From the NCBI GenBank assembly GCA_907163375.1, contig CAJQUW010008653.1, positions 310,001 through 374,000 of the forward strand: 64,000 nucleotides of DNA, in the 5' to 3' direction. The notes beneath the pieces are model-generated. The model did not search any database, had not been told where the DNA came from, and was given only the letters and a program-made list of their open reading frames with translations. Source of the DNA: Prostheceraeus crozeri (taxonomy: Eukaryota > Platyhelminthes > Polycladida > Euryleptidae). The translations under genes and the position numbers were made by a program. Of this stretch, positions 35,345 to 44,413 are shown piece after piece; within the stretch, counting starts at the first letter, position 1, and each line of letters begins with the position of its first letter.

Positions 35345-36820
35345 TCATAAGGTAGAAACGATCGGATTCTGTAGAAGAGAAAGCTTGGGCCGAATCTTCT
35401 TGCACAAATTGCTGACATGAAGTCTCCATGAAAAATCCCGACTAATGGTCACACCCAGAGCTTTTTGCATGTTGACTGAATTGATAGACTCATTGTCAAT
35501 GACAACATTTAACTCATCAGGAACAAATCGCCGTCGTTGGTGAGGCATCATTGTCATACAGTTAGTTTTCTGCTTGTTCAGAACAAGCTCGTTTACAGAA
35601 CACCAACTTTGAATGGAAGCAAGATCTGTGTTCAACTTTTGGTTCAAATCGGTCATTGCCGTTGAGGAAGCGTAGAGAGTAGTGTCGTCAGCGTAAATAT
35701 CCACTTTCGAAAAGGTGGAATGAAGATGCAGATCATTGATGAAAAGGATGAACAATAATGCTCCAAGAATGGATCCTTGTGGAATACCTCGGTCTACGCT
35801 AATAGTATCAGACGAAACACCGTTGTAACACACCAATTGTTTTTTTTTGGAAATGTAATTATTAAATAGAAGCAATGAAGTGTCACGAATCCCATAGATA
35901 GTCATCTTTTCAAGAAGCTTGGCATGGGACACCGATTCAAAGGCTTTATGAAAGTCTAGGAATACGGTTCCGGTGATCTCTTTCTGGGATGCAGTTTGGG
36001 TCCATAAAGTCCAAGCTTTCAACAGGGCAGTTTCGCATGAGTGCGCTTTGCGAAAACCAGATTGGGAACTGCAAATGAGATTGTTCGATTCCATGTAATC
36101 CAAGAGTGAGGTATGGATGTGACGTTCCAGGATCTTGGATATTGATGGCAATATACTAATTGGACGGTAGTTACTTCCAGCCTTGTGAATTGGAATTACT
36201 TTGACCGTTTTCCATTGCGATGGGAATTCGCCGTTTTGAATACACTTGTTAAGAATCTAGGTCAATGAAGGTGCTAACACATCTGAACCTATTATCAGGA
36301 AAGTGTTGCTGATGCCATCCGTACCAAAGGATTTATTGGGACTGAGATCATGAAGCTGCTTTCGAACAAATTCAACAGAAACCTTCTGCAATTGAAAGCG
36401 ACAATTTTTCAAGTTTCCGTCAACAAAAGCTTGCAGCAAACTGCTGTGATTTAATTCATTTGACATTGAAAGATGACTGCGGAAGAAATTTGCACGATTT
36501 GCAAGAGATTTGGAGAGAAAGCTATTTGAGAATTTTGATCGTGAAGGATTAAAAAGTTCTCCGAATTTTTTGACAAAAGAATTGGACCAGTTGAAGTGGA
36601 CTCTTGTTCGAAATGGATATCCTGAATGGCTTATCAAGAAGAATATCCATCCGCCAACCCCTAAGGTTCCGACAGCAGAAAAGAAGCCAGTCTTTTTCAA
36701 TATTCGATATCTTGGACCCGCTTGTGAAACGATTTCCAAGAAAATATGCCAGAACATCCAGAGCACCTTCCCCATTTTCAATCCGATCCCAGTGTTTCGG
36801 ACTAACACATTGTCATACAC
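35345..36820 (-). pseudogene. LINE reverse transcriptase core, one in-frame stop
   Basis: Two frames in the same register, 36,820-36,257 and 36,151-35,345, are separated by a single stop after SDVLAPSLT. RT blocks in order: PNKSFGTDGISNTFLI, NYRPISILPSISKILERHI, GTVFLDFHKAFESVSH, RGIPQGSILGALLFILFIND and DIYADDTTLY with the YADD catalytic pair. The most 5' part of the open frame (about 36,545-36,820) lies over Penelope sequence and is probably not LINE-derived. Confidence 0.82.
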
Positions 36821-37174
36821 AGCGGTTAAAGATCATGTTCCACAATGCCGAAAGCCAGGGATAGTATACGAGTTCAACTTCCCTTGCACTTCGGCAGAAG
36901 TGAAAGATGTTTGGAAATCCGCCGGAAAGAGCACATCCGACAATGGCTTTTCCGTTCAAATGTGAGACCAAAGTCCACCAAACCATCTCAATCTTCAGCG
37001 ACCCACCATTTGATCTTCTGCTTAGAAAAAAGCAATGTTTTATCGGATGCAGATCATTGCTTTAAAGTTTTCAAGGACTTGAAGAGGAATTTTCAGCTTG
37101 CAGTGGCGGAGAGTGTGGCTATTATACAACATAGTACAGATTTGTGCGCCCAAAAAGACAGACTTTCTTCTTAA
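36545..37174 (+). pseudogene. Penelope-like element, 3' part with degenerate GIY-YIG
   Basis: The plus strand resumes with KELDQLKWTLVRNGYPEWLI (Penelope thumb helix), YLGPACETISKKICQNI, and a degenerate GIY-YIG start (CRKPGIVYEFNFPCTSAEVK). A frameshift follows, then ATHHLIFCLEKSNVLSDADH. The YIG motif itself is not recognisable. Confidence 0.75.
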
Positions 37175-37553
37175 GATTGGCGTAATTCACTTTCTAAAGC
37201 ATTTCTGAGTGGTAACATCTATGTACCGTACTGTGCAGTAACTTTATAAGTAGCATCTTTGACTCTATCTTTTGCTCTCTTACAGCTTGTTATTTGACTT
37301 ATTGACCTTATTGATCTATTGTCTTTACCTATGGCAGGATTTTGACGTAGTTGTAAGTTTTAATCATTTGTGTAGAATCTTTCCACCACTAGTTGTATGC
37401 TCACGCAGAGAACAATAGAAGTATTTTAACTTGCGCAATTAAATTGCTTGTTGGTATTCATGTTTCTGTAATAGGCTAATCTGTTCATTTGAAAGAACTT
37501 TCACTTTTATAACGTCTGTATAGCTATTTGATTTGCAGACGAAAACACAGTAT
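37175..37553. other. No gene recognised
   Basis: Possibly the Penelope 3' flank. A+T-rich, no frame of note. Confidence 0.35.
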
Positions 37554-37557
37554 TTAA

Positions 37558-39514
37558 AATGTCGTAAAAATTAGTTATAATCGCAAGATGAGTCCCTGAA
37601 GCATTTGATAAAATAATGGGGCCTACAGAATCGGTGTTAATAAGCTTTATGAGAACTGGCAGTATAGATTGAATAAATTGAAAAATATAAGCAAATTACT
37701 AACTGTCGAATAAACATCAATATTGTTTCCATAAGAATATTCCCGAATGTCCTGCACAGGAGTTAACTGTACCAATTTAGACAATTAAAGTTATTCCGAT
37801 TGCCTATTTCTAAGTTTTGACACACATTTCAGTGAAATTTAATGCTGCAGAGATTATCTATAGATATATAACGTATTCAGTTTTTTTTGTTAATCACTTG
37901 CATGTTGTAGAATAGGCTGAATAGGCAAGTGCGGGCTGTTGGGAAGGTTATGATAGGATTGTTATAATAGGAGGGAAGGCTAGGACTGTTATTATTTTGA
38001 GTCGTTGTCGCCATCCCGAAGCCTTTTCGAAGACGACAAAGGAAGCGCAGTCACAATAGCTGGTTCAAAGAACTGGGAAATTATATAGTTTTCATTGATG
38101 CCAACATTTAAGACATTGCCAGATCAAGTTGCTTTATGTTTTTAACAAGTTTCTGCTAATATATTAGATAGAGTAGCAACTCAACATCAGTGAAATCCCT
38201 AACGTGCATACAGTTTCGATTTTATTAATTGAAATCGAGTTGAGTATTAACACCAGATGTGAGATATGGAGCTCTTTTGCAGTTTTGAAGAAATTACCAC
38301 TGAATTGACTGATCATGACAGTAATGCAGAAGGAATAATAGTAATTTACAGATTCCCGTGTCATGGCAGCCTTTGAGAGGTAATGTTTCTTAAATTAGCA
38401 AATCGACAGGTTGTTATTGCTTTCATGGTCAACCTCAGGAGCATTTTCTTAAGCCTGATTATCACAAGCAACCTGCCACTGGTAGGGCCAAAATGCCATA
38501 ATCAAAGACAATGATTTTAATCAACCTCAAAAGATGTGCATGGCATGGTAGCACATCACTATTCAGATTCATGAAATGAAGCATAAATTTAGTGAATCAT
38601 GAAATCATGCCGATGAAAATTGAATTAAAAACCTGAAATTTCAGCCAAGAAAGCACAGAAAGATCTAAACATTTTCATGAAGACTTGCATTATAATGCGG
38701 TTCATGAAATTACCTTGATAATTAGTTTAATTTCCGCTTAATTAAGATGTTTGTTGGCAGATATACATTCCTTTTGATATCCAACATGTTTTATACTACG
38801 TATATACAGAGGTGGGCAGTTGCGCCGCAACTATTTTCAGGGGGACTTGCGAAAGTGGTTTGCCGCAACAAATTTTGCCTTTCCAACACAATGCCGCTAC
38901 CCGCAACATTTTTCCAGTTGACAGAATTAAAGTTTAGAATGTCCATAGTTCAATTATGAGTTATGACATAATTATTTCAGTGAGAGAGCTACTGTCTGTT
39001 GTGTGTGTTTGTAATTGTGAGAGGGTGTGTGCGTATGCTCGATCATTCATCGCTAGCTCGCGACAACGACTCAAAATAATAACAGTCCTAGCCTTCCCTC
39101 CTATTATAACAATCCTATCATAACCTTCCCAACAGCCCGCACTTGCCTATTCAGCCTATTCTACAACATGCAAGTGATTAACAAAAAAAAACTGAATACG
39201 TTATATATCTATAGATAATCTCTGCAGCATTAAATTTCACTGAAATGTGTGTCAAAATTTAGAAATAGGCAATCGGAATAACTTTAATTGTCTAAATTGG
39301 TACAGTTAACTCCTGTGCAGGACATTCGGGAATATTCTTATGGAAACAATATTGATGTTTATTCGACAGTTAGTAATTTGCTTATATTTTTCAATTTATT
39401 CAATCTATACTTCCAGTTCTCATAAAGCTTATTAACACCGATTCTGTAGGCCCCATTATTTTATCAAATGCTTCAGGGACTCATCTTGCGATTATAACTA
39501 ATTTTTACGACATT
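37558..39514. mobile_element. Foldback element with about 453-base inverted arms and TTAA flanks
   Basis: 37,558-38,010 and 39,061-39,514 are nearly perfect reverse complements (outer ends AATGTCGTAAAAATTAG and its complement, inner ends GAGTCGTTGTCG and its complement). TTAA occurs directly outside both ends (37,554-37,557; 39,515-39,518), which fits a TTAA target duplication. The interior of about 1,050 bases holds copy B of the dispersed repeat and no transposase. Arms this long with no gene indicate a non-autonomous foldback or piggyBac-mobilised element. Confidence 0.72.
38200..38790 (-). repeat. Dispersed repeat, copy B
   Basis: This is the inverted copy of 28,050-28,640, lying within the spacer of the foldback element. 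Divergence from copy A is moderate, with many substitutions and small gaps. Confidence 0.68.
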
Positions 39515-39972
39515 TTAACTATCATCAACATGCCAACTGCGATCCCTATGTTGATCAATGGGCGAGAAAACACATTCATGGACTTAATCTGAAATATTTG
39601 CAAGACTATGGCTTTTCTTGTGAGAGTGCTCTTCTTATTGACTTTAAACGATGGTTAGCTGCTTTCAATGTTATACGCATCTTTTGTAATAATCCTGGTA
39701 AGGAGAGGAAAGTATTTCCCAATCTAATCATTGATGACATTTTGCTCCCACCTTGGGATAGTAGAGTGAATCAACACTACCATGAAGTCACGAAACGTTT
39801 TAAGGATTTGTGTGTTCCTATTTTGTCTGTTCGTTGTAGTAGCTACGTTCATAACCAATGCTTCTTTCCTCCTTACCTCAACACTGCCAAAGTCCTGTAT
39901 GGTCATCATTGCTCGCTGTATGATAGTTACCAGCTGTATCTATTTTATCTGTTTCAAACCATTGATTTATAA
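39502..39972 (+). CDS. Unknown protein at the left edge of element 1, probably partial
   Basis: The frame is open from 39,502 with the first ATG at 39,598, but the residues before that ATG (ANCDPYVDQWARKHIHGL) look coding. So the true start is probably upstream and was separated by the foldback insertion ending at 39,514. Readable features are SALLIDFKRWLAAFNVIRIF, FPNLIIDDILLPPWDSRV and two Cys-containing segments near the C-terminus. The sequence after 39,972 continues in other frames (CCYEKSCF-like and a short AVQDYVINFHKDETDIEAVV piece at 40,110-40,200), so the gene is broken. No family is recognised. Confidence 0.4.
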   Translation, partial: FLRHFNYHQHANCDPYVDQWARKHIHGLNLKYLQDYGFSCESALLIDFKRWLAAFNVIRIFCNNPGKERKVFPNLIIDDILLPPWDSRVNQHYHEVTKRFKDLCVPILSVRCSSYVHNQCFFPPYLNTAKVLYGHHCSLYDSYQLYLFYLFQTIDL

Positions 39973-40203
39973 TGCATGCTTGTTACCGTTATTCAATAAA
40001 TGTTACTATGAGAAGAGTTGTTTTCATGCAATGGATGGGTTAGATAAAGGGCGATCATGTCTTTCTCAAACGACTGCGGAACATTACATTTTCATAGGCA
40101 AAGTTTAAAAGGAGCTGTTCAAGATTATGTGATAAATTTTCATAAAGATGAGACCGACATCGAAGCAGTGGTCGATGATGCTAGCACTCTATTTCTATAG
40201 TTA

Positions 40204-40467
40204 ATGAAAACATTCTCTGATAGCATTGTCATGGCGCGATTAGTTGCGAAAATTAAGTTTAGTCATTTTGGAAAGGAAGAGGTGGAAAGCCGCTCTTTCC
40301 ATTTTGCTTCTTATTCAATGGAAGTGGTAGATCACCCCGAAGAATTTTTTAAAAGACATATGATAAAAATTGCTGAACGTCTTAACGCATTTAACCATCA
40401 TGGCAGCAGTCTAGTGATTGAAGCGATTTCAGATATTCACATTCAACTTTCTATAAAGAAAAATTGA
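40204..40467 (+). CDS. Small protein with a polymerase-N-terminus-like motif
   Basis: A protein of 87 residues. The C-terminal half, RLNAFNHHGSSLVIEAISDI followed by HIQLSI, resembles a motif in the N-terminal region of this element's own DNA polymerase (VHKFNQRDSALIFDGVDSAI followed by FKISLL near 50.3 kb). The pattern is a helix, F-N, a G/D-S pair, a short hydrophobic run, then an I-x-I-x-I/L strand. This suggests a paralogous or split-off domain. The next gene overlaps its stop by four bases (ATGA-type overlap at 40,464). Function unknown. Confidence 0.55.
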   Translation: MKTFSDSIVMARLVAKIKFSHFGKEEVESRSFHFASYSMEVVDHPEEFFKRHMIKIAERLNAFNHHGSSLVIEAISDIHIQLSIKKN

Positions 40468-40793
40468 AAATGCAGTGGTACTTGATTGTAGCACAACTGG
40501 TTTTTGAGCTATGTCTGCTCACTCTCGAAGTATATTCCTTCTGTACATGCGTCTATCATTTAGAAAAGGCTAGCAAATTCATCTCTTCAAAAAGACTTGC
40601 TATAGACATCAGTAACGGTGAAACTATGTGTTGCGATGTATGTAAGCGAAAGGATGGAAATGAAAAGCGCATCTTCAAGAGATGTAAGCATGCTTTTTGT
40701 CAACGCTGTTTCATACGTAATTGCATTCAACTTTGCAAATGTAACCACTGTGATATTGCTCATTTCGAGTGTCACTTATGCCGCAATAGTTAG
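40464..40793 (+). CDS. Membrane-anchored RING-type zinc finger protein
   Basis: A protein of 109 residues. Residues about 4-33 are hydrophobic (a signal-anchor or transmembrane helix: WYLIVAQLVFELCLLTLEVY). Residues 56-107 form a Cys/His cluster of RING type: MCCDVC, then RCKHAFCQRCF, then CKCNHC and CHLC. Spacing fits a cross-brace finger with C-x-H-x2-C-x2-C in the middle. Similar small RING proteins act as ubiquitin ligases on membranes; here a role against host defence or in membrane remodelling is conceivable but unproven. It overlaps the preceding gene by 4 bases, consistent with one transcription block running to 44.9 kb. Confidence 0.65.
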   Translation: MKMQWYLIVAQLVFELCLLTLEVYSFCTCVYHLEKASKFISSKRLAIDISNGETMCCDVCKRKDGNEKRIFKRCKHAFCQRCFIRNCIQLCKCNHCDIAHFECHLCRNS

Positions 40794-40844
40794 TACCTAT
40801 GCAAATGTGGTAGAGACAGGTTTTAGCAAAGATTAACACGGAAA

Positions 40845-41369
40845 ATGGCGAAACGTAAAATGACGAAACGTAAAAGTCAAAAGTCTTCAAAGTTTTCTTC
40901 AGCCATTCAAGCTCTCCGACGAATGAAAGCAAATCAGCGATACAATGCTATACGACATGCTAACGATAAATTCATTCGTGAAATTATTTCTCATGTGAGA
41001 AAGTTGAGGACGAAGAAATTAGCACCAAAACAACGAAAGTTACTTAAGCGATATGCTGCGAAATTGCGTTTCATCTCCAATCCTAAAGTCACCCTTCAAA
41101 GAAAGAGGGAAACTCTAACACAAAAGGGTGGTCTCCTTCCAGCGTTACTACCGATGCTAGCTCCTATCGTGGGCAACGTATTGGGTAATATCTTTCAGAC
41201 GATGAAAATGCCAACAAATTGGTTTAAGACGTCACCTGCTACATCCCCTCCCACACTCACTAAGCAAACAAGAGGAAGAACTCGTCGTAGATCTACACCA
41301 CCACTAAAACTAGTAAAAGGAAAACGTAAAACAGCTCCTCCCAAGAAATACATGTTCTCAGACTATTAA
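40845..41369 (+). CDS. Basic virion-associated protein with hydrophobic segment (pX/pVI-like)
   Basis: 174 residues, very basic. Residues 1-100 are Lys/Arg-rich helices (KLAPKQRKLLKRYAAKLRFI). A Gly-Gly-hydrophobic block follows at about 108-130 (LTQKGGLLPALLPMLAPIVG), then a Pro/Thr/Arg/Lys-rich tail ending KKYMFSDY. The arrangement of basic region, KGGxLPxLLP and amphipathic hydrophobic helix is common to small proteins next to the capsid genes of Polinton/adintovirus-type elements. It resembles adenovirus pX or pVI in character. Likely role: DNA condensation and membrane interaction in the particle. Confidence 0.6.
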   Translation: MAKRKMTKRKSQKSSKFSSAIQALRRMKANQRYNAIRHANDKFIREIISHVRKLRTKKLAPKQRKLLKRYAAKLRFISNPKVTLQRKRETLTQKGGLLPALLPMLAPIVGNVLGNIFQTMKMPTNWFKTSPATSPPTLTKQTRGRTRRRSTPPLKLVKGKRKTAPPKKYMFSDY

Positions 41370-41370
41370 T

Positions 41371-41586
41371 ATGAAGCAGATGTGTTGCTTGCCATGTAAT
41401 GAGCCGCCAGAGGTGAGTGTCGTTGTCACTTGCACTTGCTGCGCCAGCTCTCACAATGAAACCCCTAAGCAATGTGAACACGATCGCAAAACCGCTAAAG
41501 CTAAATGCTGCAGTTGTTGTAAATGTAGAAAGGCAAGAAAACAAAAAGATGAGAAGGAGGAAAAAGAGTCAGTCGTCATCGACTGA
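41371..41586 (+). CDS. Small cysteine-rich protein
   Basis: The frame of 71 residues starts 2 bases after the previous stop and has 12 or more Cys in clusters (MCCLPC, CTCCAS, CCSCCKC), then a charged tail (ARKQKDEKEEKES). It overlaps the possible 5' end of the integrase gene in another frame. Short length and overlap leave some doubt, but cysteine spacing this regular is unlikely by chance. No family recognised. Confidence 0.4.
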   Translation: MKQMCCLPCNEPPEVSVVVTCTCCASSHNETPKQCEHDRKTAKAKCCSCCKCRKARKQKDEKEEKESVVID

Positions 41587-42637
41587 ACGTTTGAAGTCAA
41601 TCTATTATGATGTAAAACATCCGGCAGGATTTGCATCGATCAAGAAATTATCAAAAGCGAGTGGTCTTCCACAATCACAAGTGAAACGATGGTTAAAGGG
41701 TCAGGCTACCTATACACTCCACAAACAAGCGAAAAAGAAGTACCGCACCCGCCATTATATTGTTCATGACATCGATGAACAGTGGCAAGCAGATTTGTGT
41801 GATGTTGCCTCCATTTCAAAACATAACTCGGGCAATAATTTTATTTTAACCGTCATTGATATTTTCTCGCGTTATGCGTGGGCTTAACCTTTAAAAACTA
41901 AAGAAGGGAAAGGAGTAGCAAAAGCATTCCAAACAATTTTTCGAGAAGGTCGCATTCCAAAAACAATTCAGAGTGATCAAGGAAAAGAGTTTGAAAATCA
42001 GCATGTGAGAAGATTATTTGAGAGGCATGACATTGAGTTGTTTAGTGTAAAGAGTGCCTATAAAGCTGCACTCGTTGAACGTTTTAATCGCACATTAAAA
42101 AATCGCTTGTGGCGACATTTTACTGCCAACTTGACACAAAATTGGACAAAGGTTCTACAAGATACACTCCATGCCTACAATCACTCTATCCATCGTTCTA
42201 TTGGACTCAGACCAGTAGATGTAAATGCTGACAATGTAGATAAAGTGCGCGAATCATTCCAACGTAAACGCACTCATGTGAAAAGTGATGTGAAAATTGG
42301 TGATAAAGTTCGTATCTCAAAAGTGAAGAGTGTTTTTGCTAAAGGGTACCTTCCGAATTGGACAGAGGAGGTATTTACAGTATCAAGGATTGATCAAAAA
42401 GACTCTCCCACCACCTACAAGTTGAAAGATTACGATAATGAAGAAATTGAGGGTAGGTTTTACCGCGATGAGATTGAGGTAGTCACTGAAAGTGAAACAT
42501 ATTTGGTAGAGAAAATCATTCGATGTAAAAAACGGCAAGGTGAAGAATGGTGTCTTGTTAAATGGACTGGTTATCCTTCAAGTATGAACTCTTGGATGCG
42601 TCGTGCCGACATCTTTCATCTAAGTGATCGACAGTGA
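41549..42637 (+). pseudogene. Integrase with C-terminal chromodomain (element 1), one in-frame stop
   Basis: The best start is the ATG at 41,549 (earlier in-frame ATG at 41,456). The N-terminal part has a small helical zinc-free domain (ASIKKLSKASGLPQSQVKRW). The rve core follows, with first Asp in EQWQADLCDV, FILTVIDIFSRYAW, second Asp in SDQGKEF and Glu in ALVERFNRTLKN, so D,D,E are all encoded. A TAA at 41,885-41,887 interrupts right after YAWA, and the same frame continues to 42,637. An SH3-like tail (KIGDKVRIS) and a chromodomain (YLVEKIIRCKK...WCLVKWTGYPSSMNSWM) end the protein. Polinton integrases insert the element into host DNA; chromodomains can direct them to heterochromatin. Confidence 0.88.
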
Positions 42638-42678
42638 TTCATGCAAAGTTGTAACTAACAATGTTTAGGGTTTGACCT

Positions 42679-43134
42679 ATGAATCCAACTGCCTCATTTT
42701 ATTCACGACCCTCCTATGTAAGTAGTGGAGGACAAATTTACAGCGGCGCTCGCCGCCAACGTGGAGGTAGCATACTTGGTGCACTGAAATCTGTTGTAGC
42801 ACCTCTCATATCCAATGTCGGTAGATCTTTAAAACGAAATGTTTTAAGTAATGCCGTTGGCTTTGCTGGTGATGTTGCTAGTGATCTTTCCAGAGGTAGA
42901 AGTTTTAAGAGCAGTTTGTTGAATCGTGGGAAGGAACGCGGTTTAAAAACATTGAAGCAGACCTTTGCTTGTGTTACTCAAGGAAAGAAATCGCCTAAAC
43001 GAATGAATAAAGGAAGAAGGAAACATCGCGGAGCTGGTAAGGTGCGATCTTCAGTCAAAAGGCATTCACGCAAACGTCGCAGAGGCTCTAATCATTCATC
43101 AGGCGCTAAACGACGACGCTGCCATAACTTCTAA
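42679..43134 (+). CDS. Minor virion protein candidate (amphipathic and basic)
   Basis: 151 residues. The N-terminus has RRQRGGSILGALKSVVAPLI, a Gly-Gly-led amphipathic helix, then KRNVLSNAVGFAGDVASDLS and SLLNRGKERGLKTLKQ. The C-terminal 45 residues are Arg/Lys-rich with a likely nuclear signal (KRHSRKRRRG, AKRRRC). Proteins with a GG-amphipathic helix, AGD block and basic tail sit beside the capsid genes of Polinton-like elements and resemble adenovirus pVI in layout. The stop is only 2 bases from the start of the capsid gene, supporting co-expression. Confidence 0.6.
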   Translation: MNPTASFYSRPSYVSSGGQIYSGARRQRGGSILGALKSVVAPLISNVGRSLKRNVLSNAVGFAGDVASDLSRGRSFKSSLLNRGKERGLKTLKQTFACVTQGKKSPKRMNKGRRKHRGAGKVRSSVKRHSRKRRRGSNHSSGAKRRRCHNF

Positions 43135-43136
43135 TC

Positions 43137-44402
43137 ATGGAGTGTAAAACTTCCGGGTTTTGTTTGTTTGATCAACAAGCCATACAGACAGATATTCTTA
43201 GTTCAAGTATTGTAGATTATCATCCTCGAACAGCTGAGAATGCTGGCCCCATTCAATTTGTTATTCCTGGTGGTAGTGATGATTACATAGATTTGAGTTA
43301 TGCGATGGTTGATTTGTGGTTTAGAATTCAGCAAGCAGATGGACCTGCTATTGACGATGCACATAAAGTTGGACTGAACAATTTACCATTGACTACATTA
43401 CTTCGCGATGTTTCTCTAACGATTGGAGAGCAGCAGGTGGAAGGTGGTCAAAGTGATTATCCCTATAAATCATATTTCAATCATGTATCACAGTTTCATC
43501 CAGCAGCACAAAAAAGTCATATGGAAGCCATGGGATGGTACAGAGATGAAGCAGGAGAATTTGATGCTGAAACAAACAGTGGCTTTGTAAAGCGATCTGC
43601 TATGATTAAAGATAGTAAAGTATTTCAGCTATATGGTCCGCTGAATTTAGACTTCTTTAGACAGTCAAAGTTTTTACTCTGTAATACCAGCATGCGACTC
43701 AAGCTGACATTGAATAAGCCTGAATTTGCGCTGAATGCATTTGCTAAAGTTGACAATTTTAGAATTCATGTGGAAGATATTGCACTTTACATTCGTCGAG
43801 TAGTACCGAATCCAAGTGTTATTAGAGGGCATGCTGAAGGTCTTAACCGCCAAAATGCCATTTACCCCGTTCAGCATACAAAGCTTCTCACCTTTACAAT
43901 TCCGGAAGATCAAAAGAGTTTCATGAAAGATGGCCTCTTTCCATCGGAAGCACCGAAGCTCCTCATGGTGGCAATGGTTGAAAATGATGCATTTAATGGT
44001 AATATAAAGAAGAATCCTTTCAATTTTAAACACAATCAGTTAAGTGAAATTGCTTTACGTGTAAATGGTGTGAGTCATCCTGGTCCACCCTACAAACCAG
44101 ATTTTGCTTCGGATCAATTTATGCGCAGTTATGTTGATTTTATGGATGTCTTTGGCTTTTACAATACGGATGACACCAACGGACTGACTATGAAAGAGTT
44201 TAAGAGTGGATATACTATTTATGCATTTGATTTGACTGCTGACAGCGATATTAGTGCACCCTATCGTCAAGCGAACGTGCCTCATAATATTCGTTTGGAT
44301 TTGACGTTCAAAAGAACACTACCTGAGACGATCAATGTATTAATTTATGCAGTCTTCGATTCAAATATTGAAATTACAAAGTATCGTGACGTGATTCTTT
44401 AG
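43137..44402 (+). CDS. F54H12.2-family protein, probable major capsid protein of element 1
   Basis: An intact frame of 421 residues. The start region (SSSIVDYHPR, then PIQFVIPGGSDDYIDLSYAM, then LWFRIQQADG) and LTTLLRDVSLTIGEQQVEGG followed by YPYKSYFNHVSQF match in form the F54H12.2-like proteins. Those are annotated in many invertebrate genomes beside virus-like DNA polymerase genes. Alternating beta-strand-rich sequence across two halves is compatible with a double jelly-roll. The length is below the 600 or so residues of the classical Polinton capsid. It lies between a minor virion candidate and the maturation protease. The role as major capsid protein is inference from family, size and position. 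Confidence 0.68.
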   Translation: MECKTSGFCLFDQQAIQTDILSSSIVDYHPRTAENAGPIQFVIPGGSDDYIDLSYAMVDLWFRIQQADGPAIDDAHKVGLNNLPLTTLLRDVSLTIGEQQVEGGQSDYPYKSYFNHVSQFHPAAQKSHMEAMGWYRDEAGEFDAETNSGFVKRSAMIKDSKVFQLYGPLNLDFFRQSKFLLCNTSMRLKLTLNKPEFALNAFAKVDNFRIHVEDIALYIRRVVPNPSVIRGHAEGLNRQNAIYPVQHTKLLTFTIPEDQKSFMKDGLFPSEAPKLLMVAMVENDAFNGNIKKNPFNFKHNQLSEIALRVNGVSHPGPPYKPDFASDQFMRSYVDFMDVFGFYNTDDTNGLTMKEFKSGYTIYAFDLTADSDISAPYRQANVPHNIRLDLTFKRTLPETINVLIYAVFDSNIEITKYRDVIL

Positions 44403-44413
44403 TATAATCGTTA

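Larger units (their letters stand above)
34226..36544 (-). mobile_element. CR1-type LINE nested in the Penelope-like element
   Basis: The 3' end is a (GA)n tract at 34,226-34,242 followed by the C-terminal coding end. The 5' end lies near 36,545 within the region upstream of the RT. The element is itself interrupted by a hAT-type miniature element at 34,793-35,313. It has one in-frame stop between 36,257 and 36,151 and a frame change across the hAT insertion. Confidence 0.82.

Noticed and set aside
37558-39514. Inverted arms interpreted as the terminal repeat of element 1
   Set aside because: Both arms lie on the same side of the element, no copy was found near 52-55 kb, and both ends abut TTAA, which fits a separate insertion better. 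Not fully excluded.
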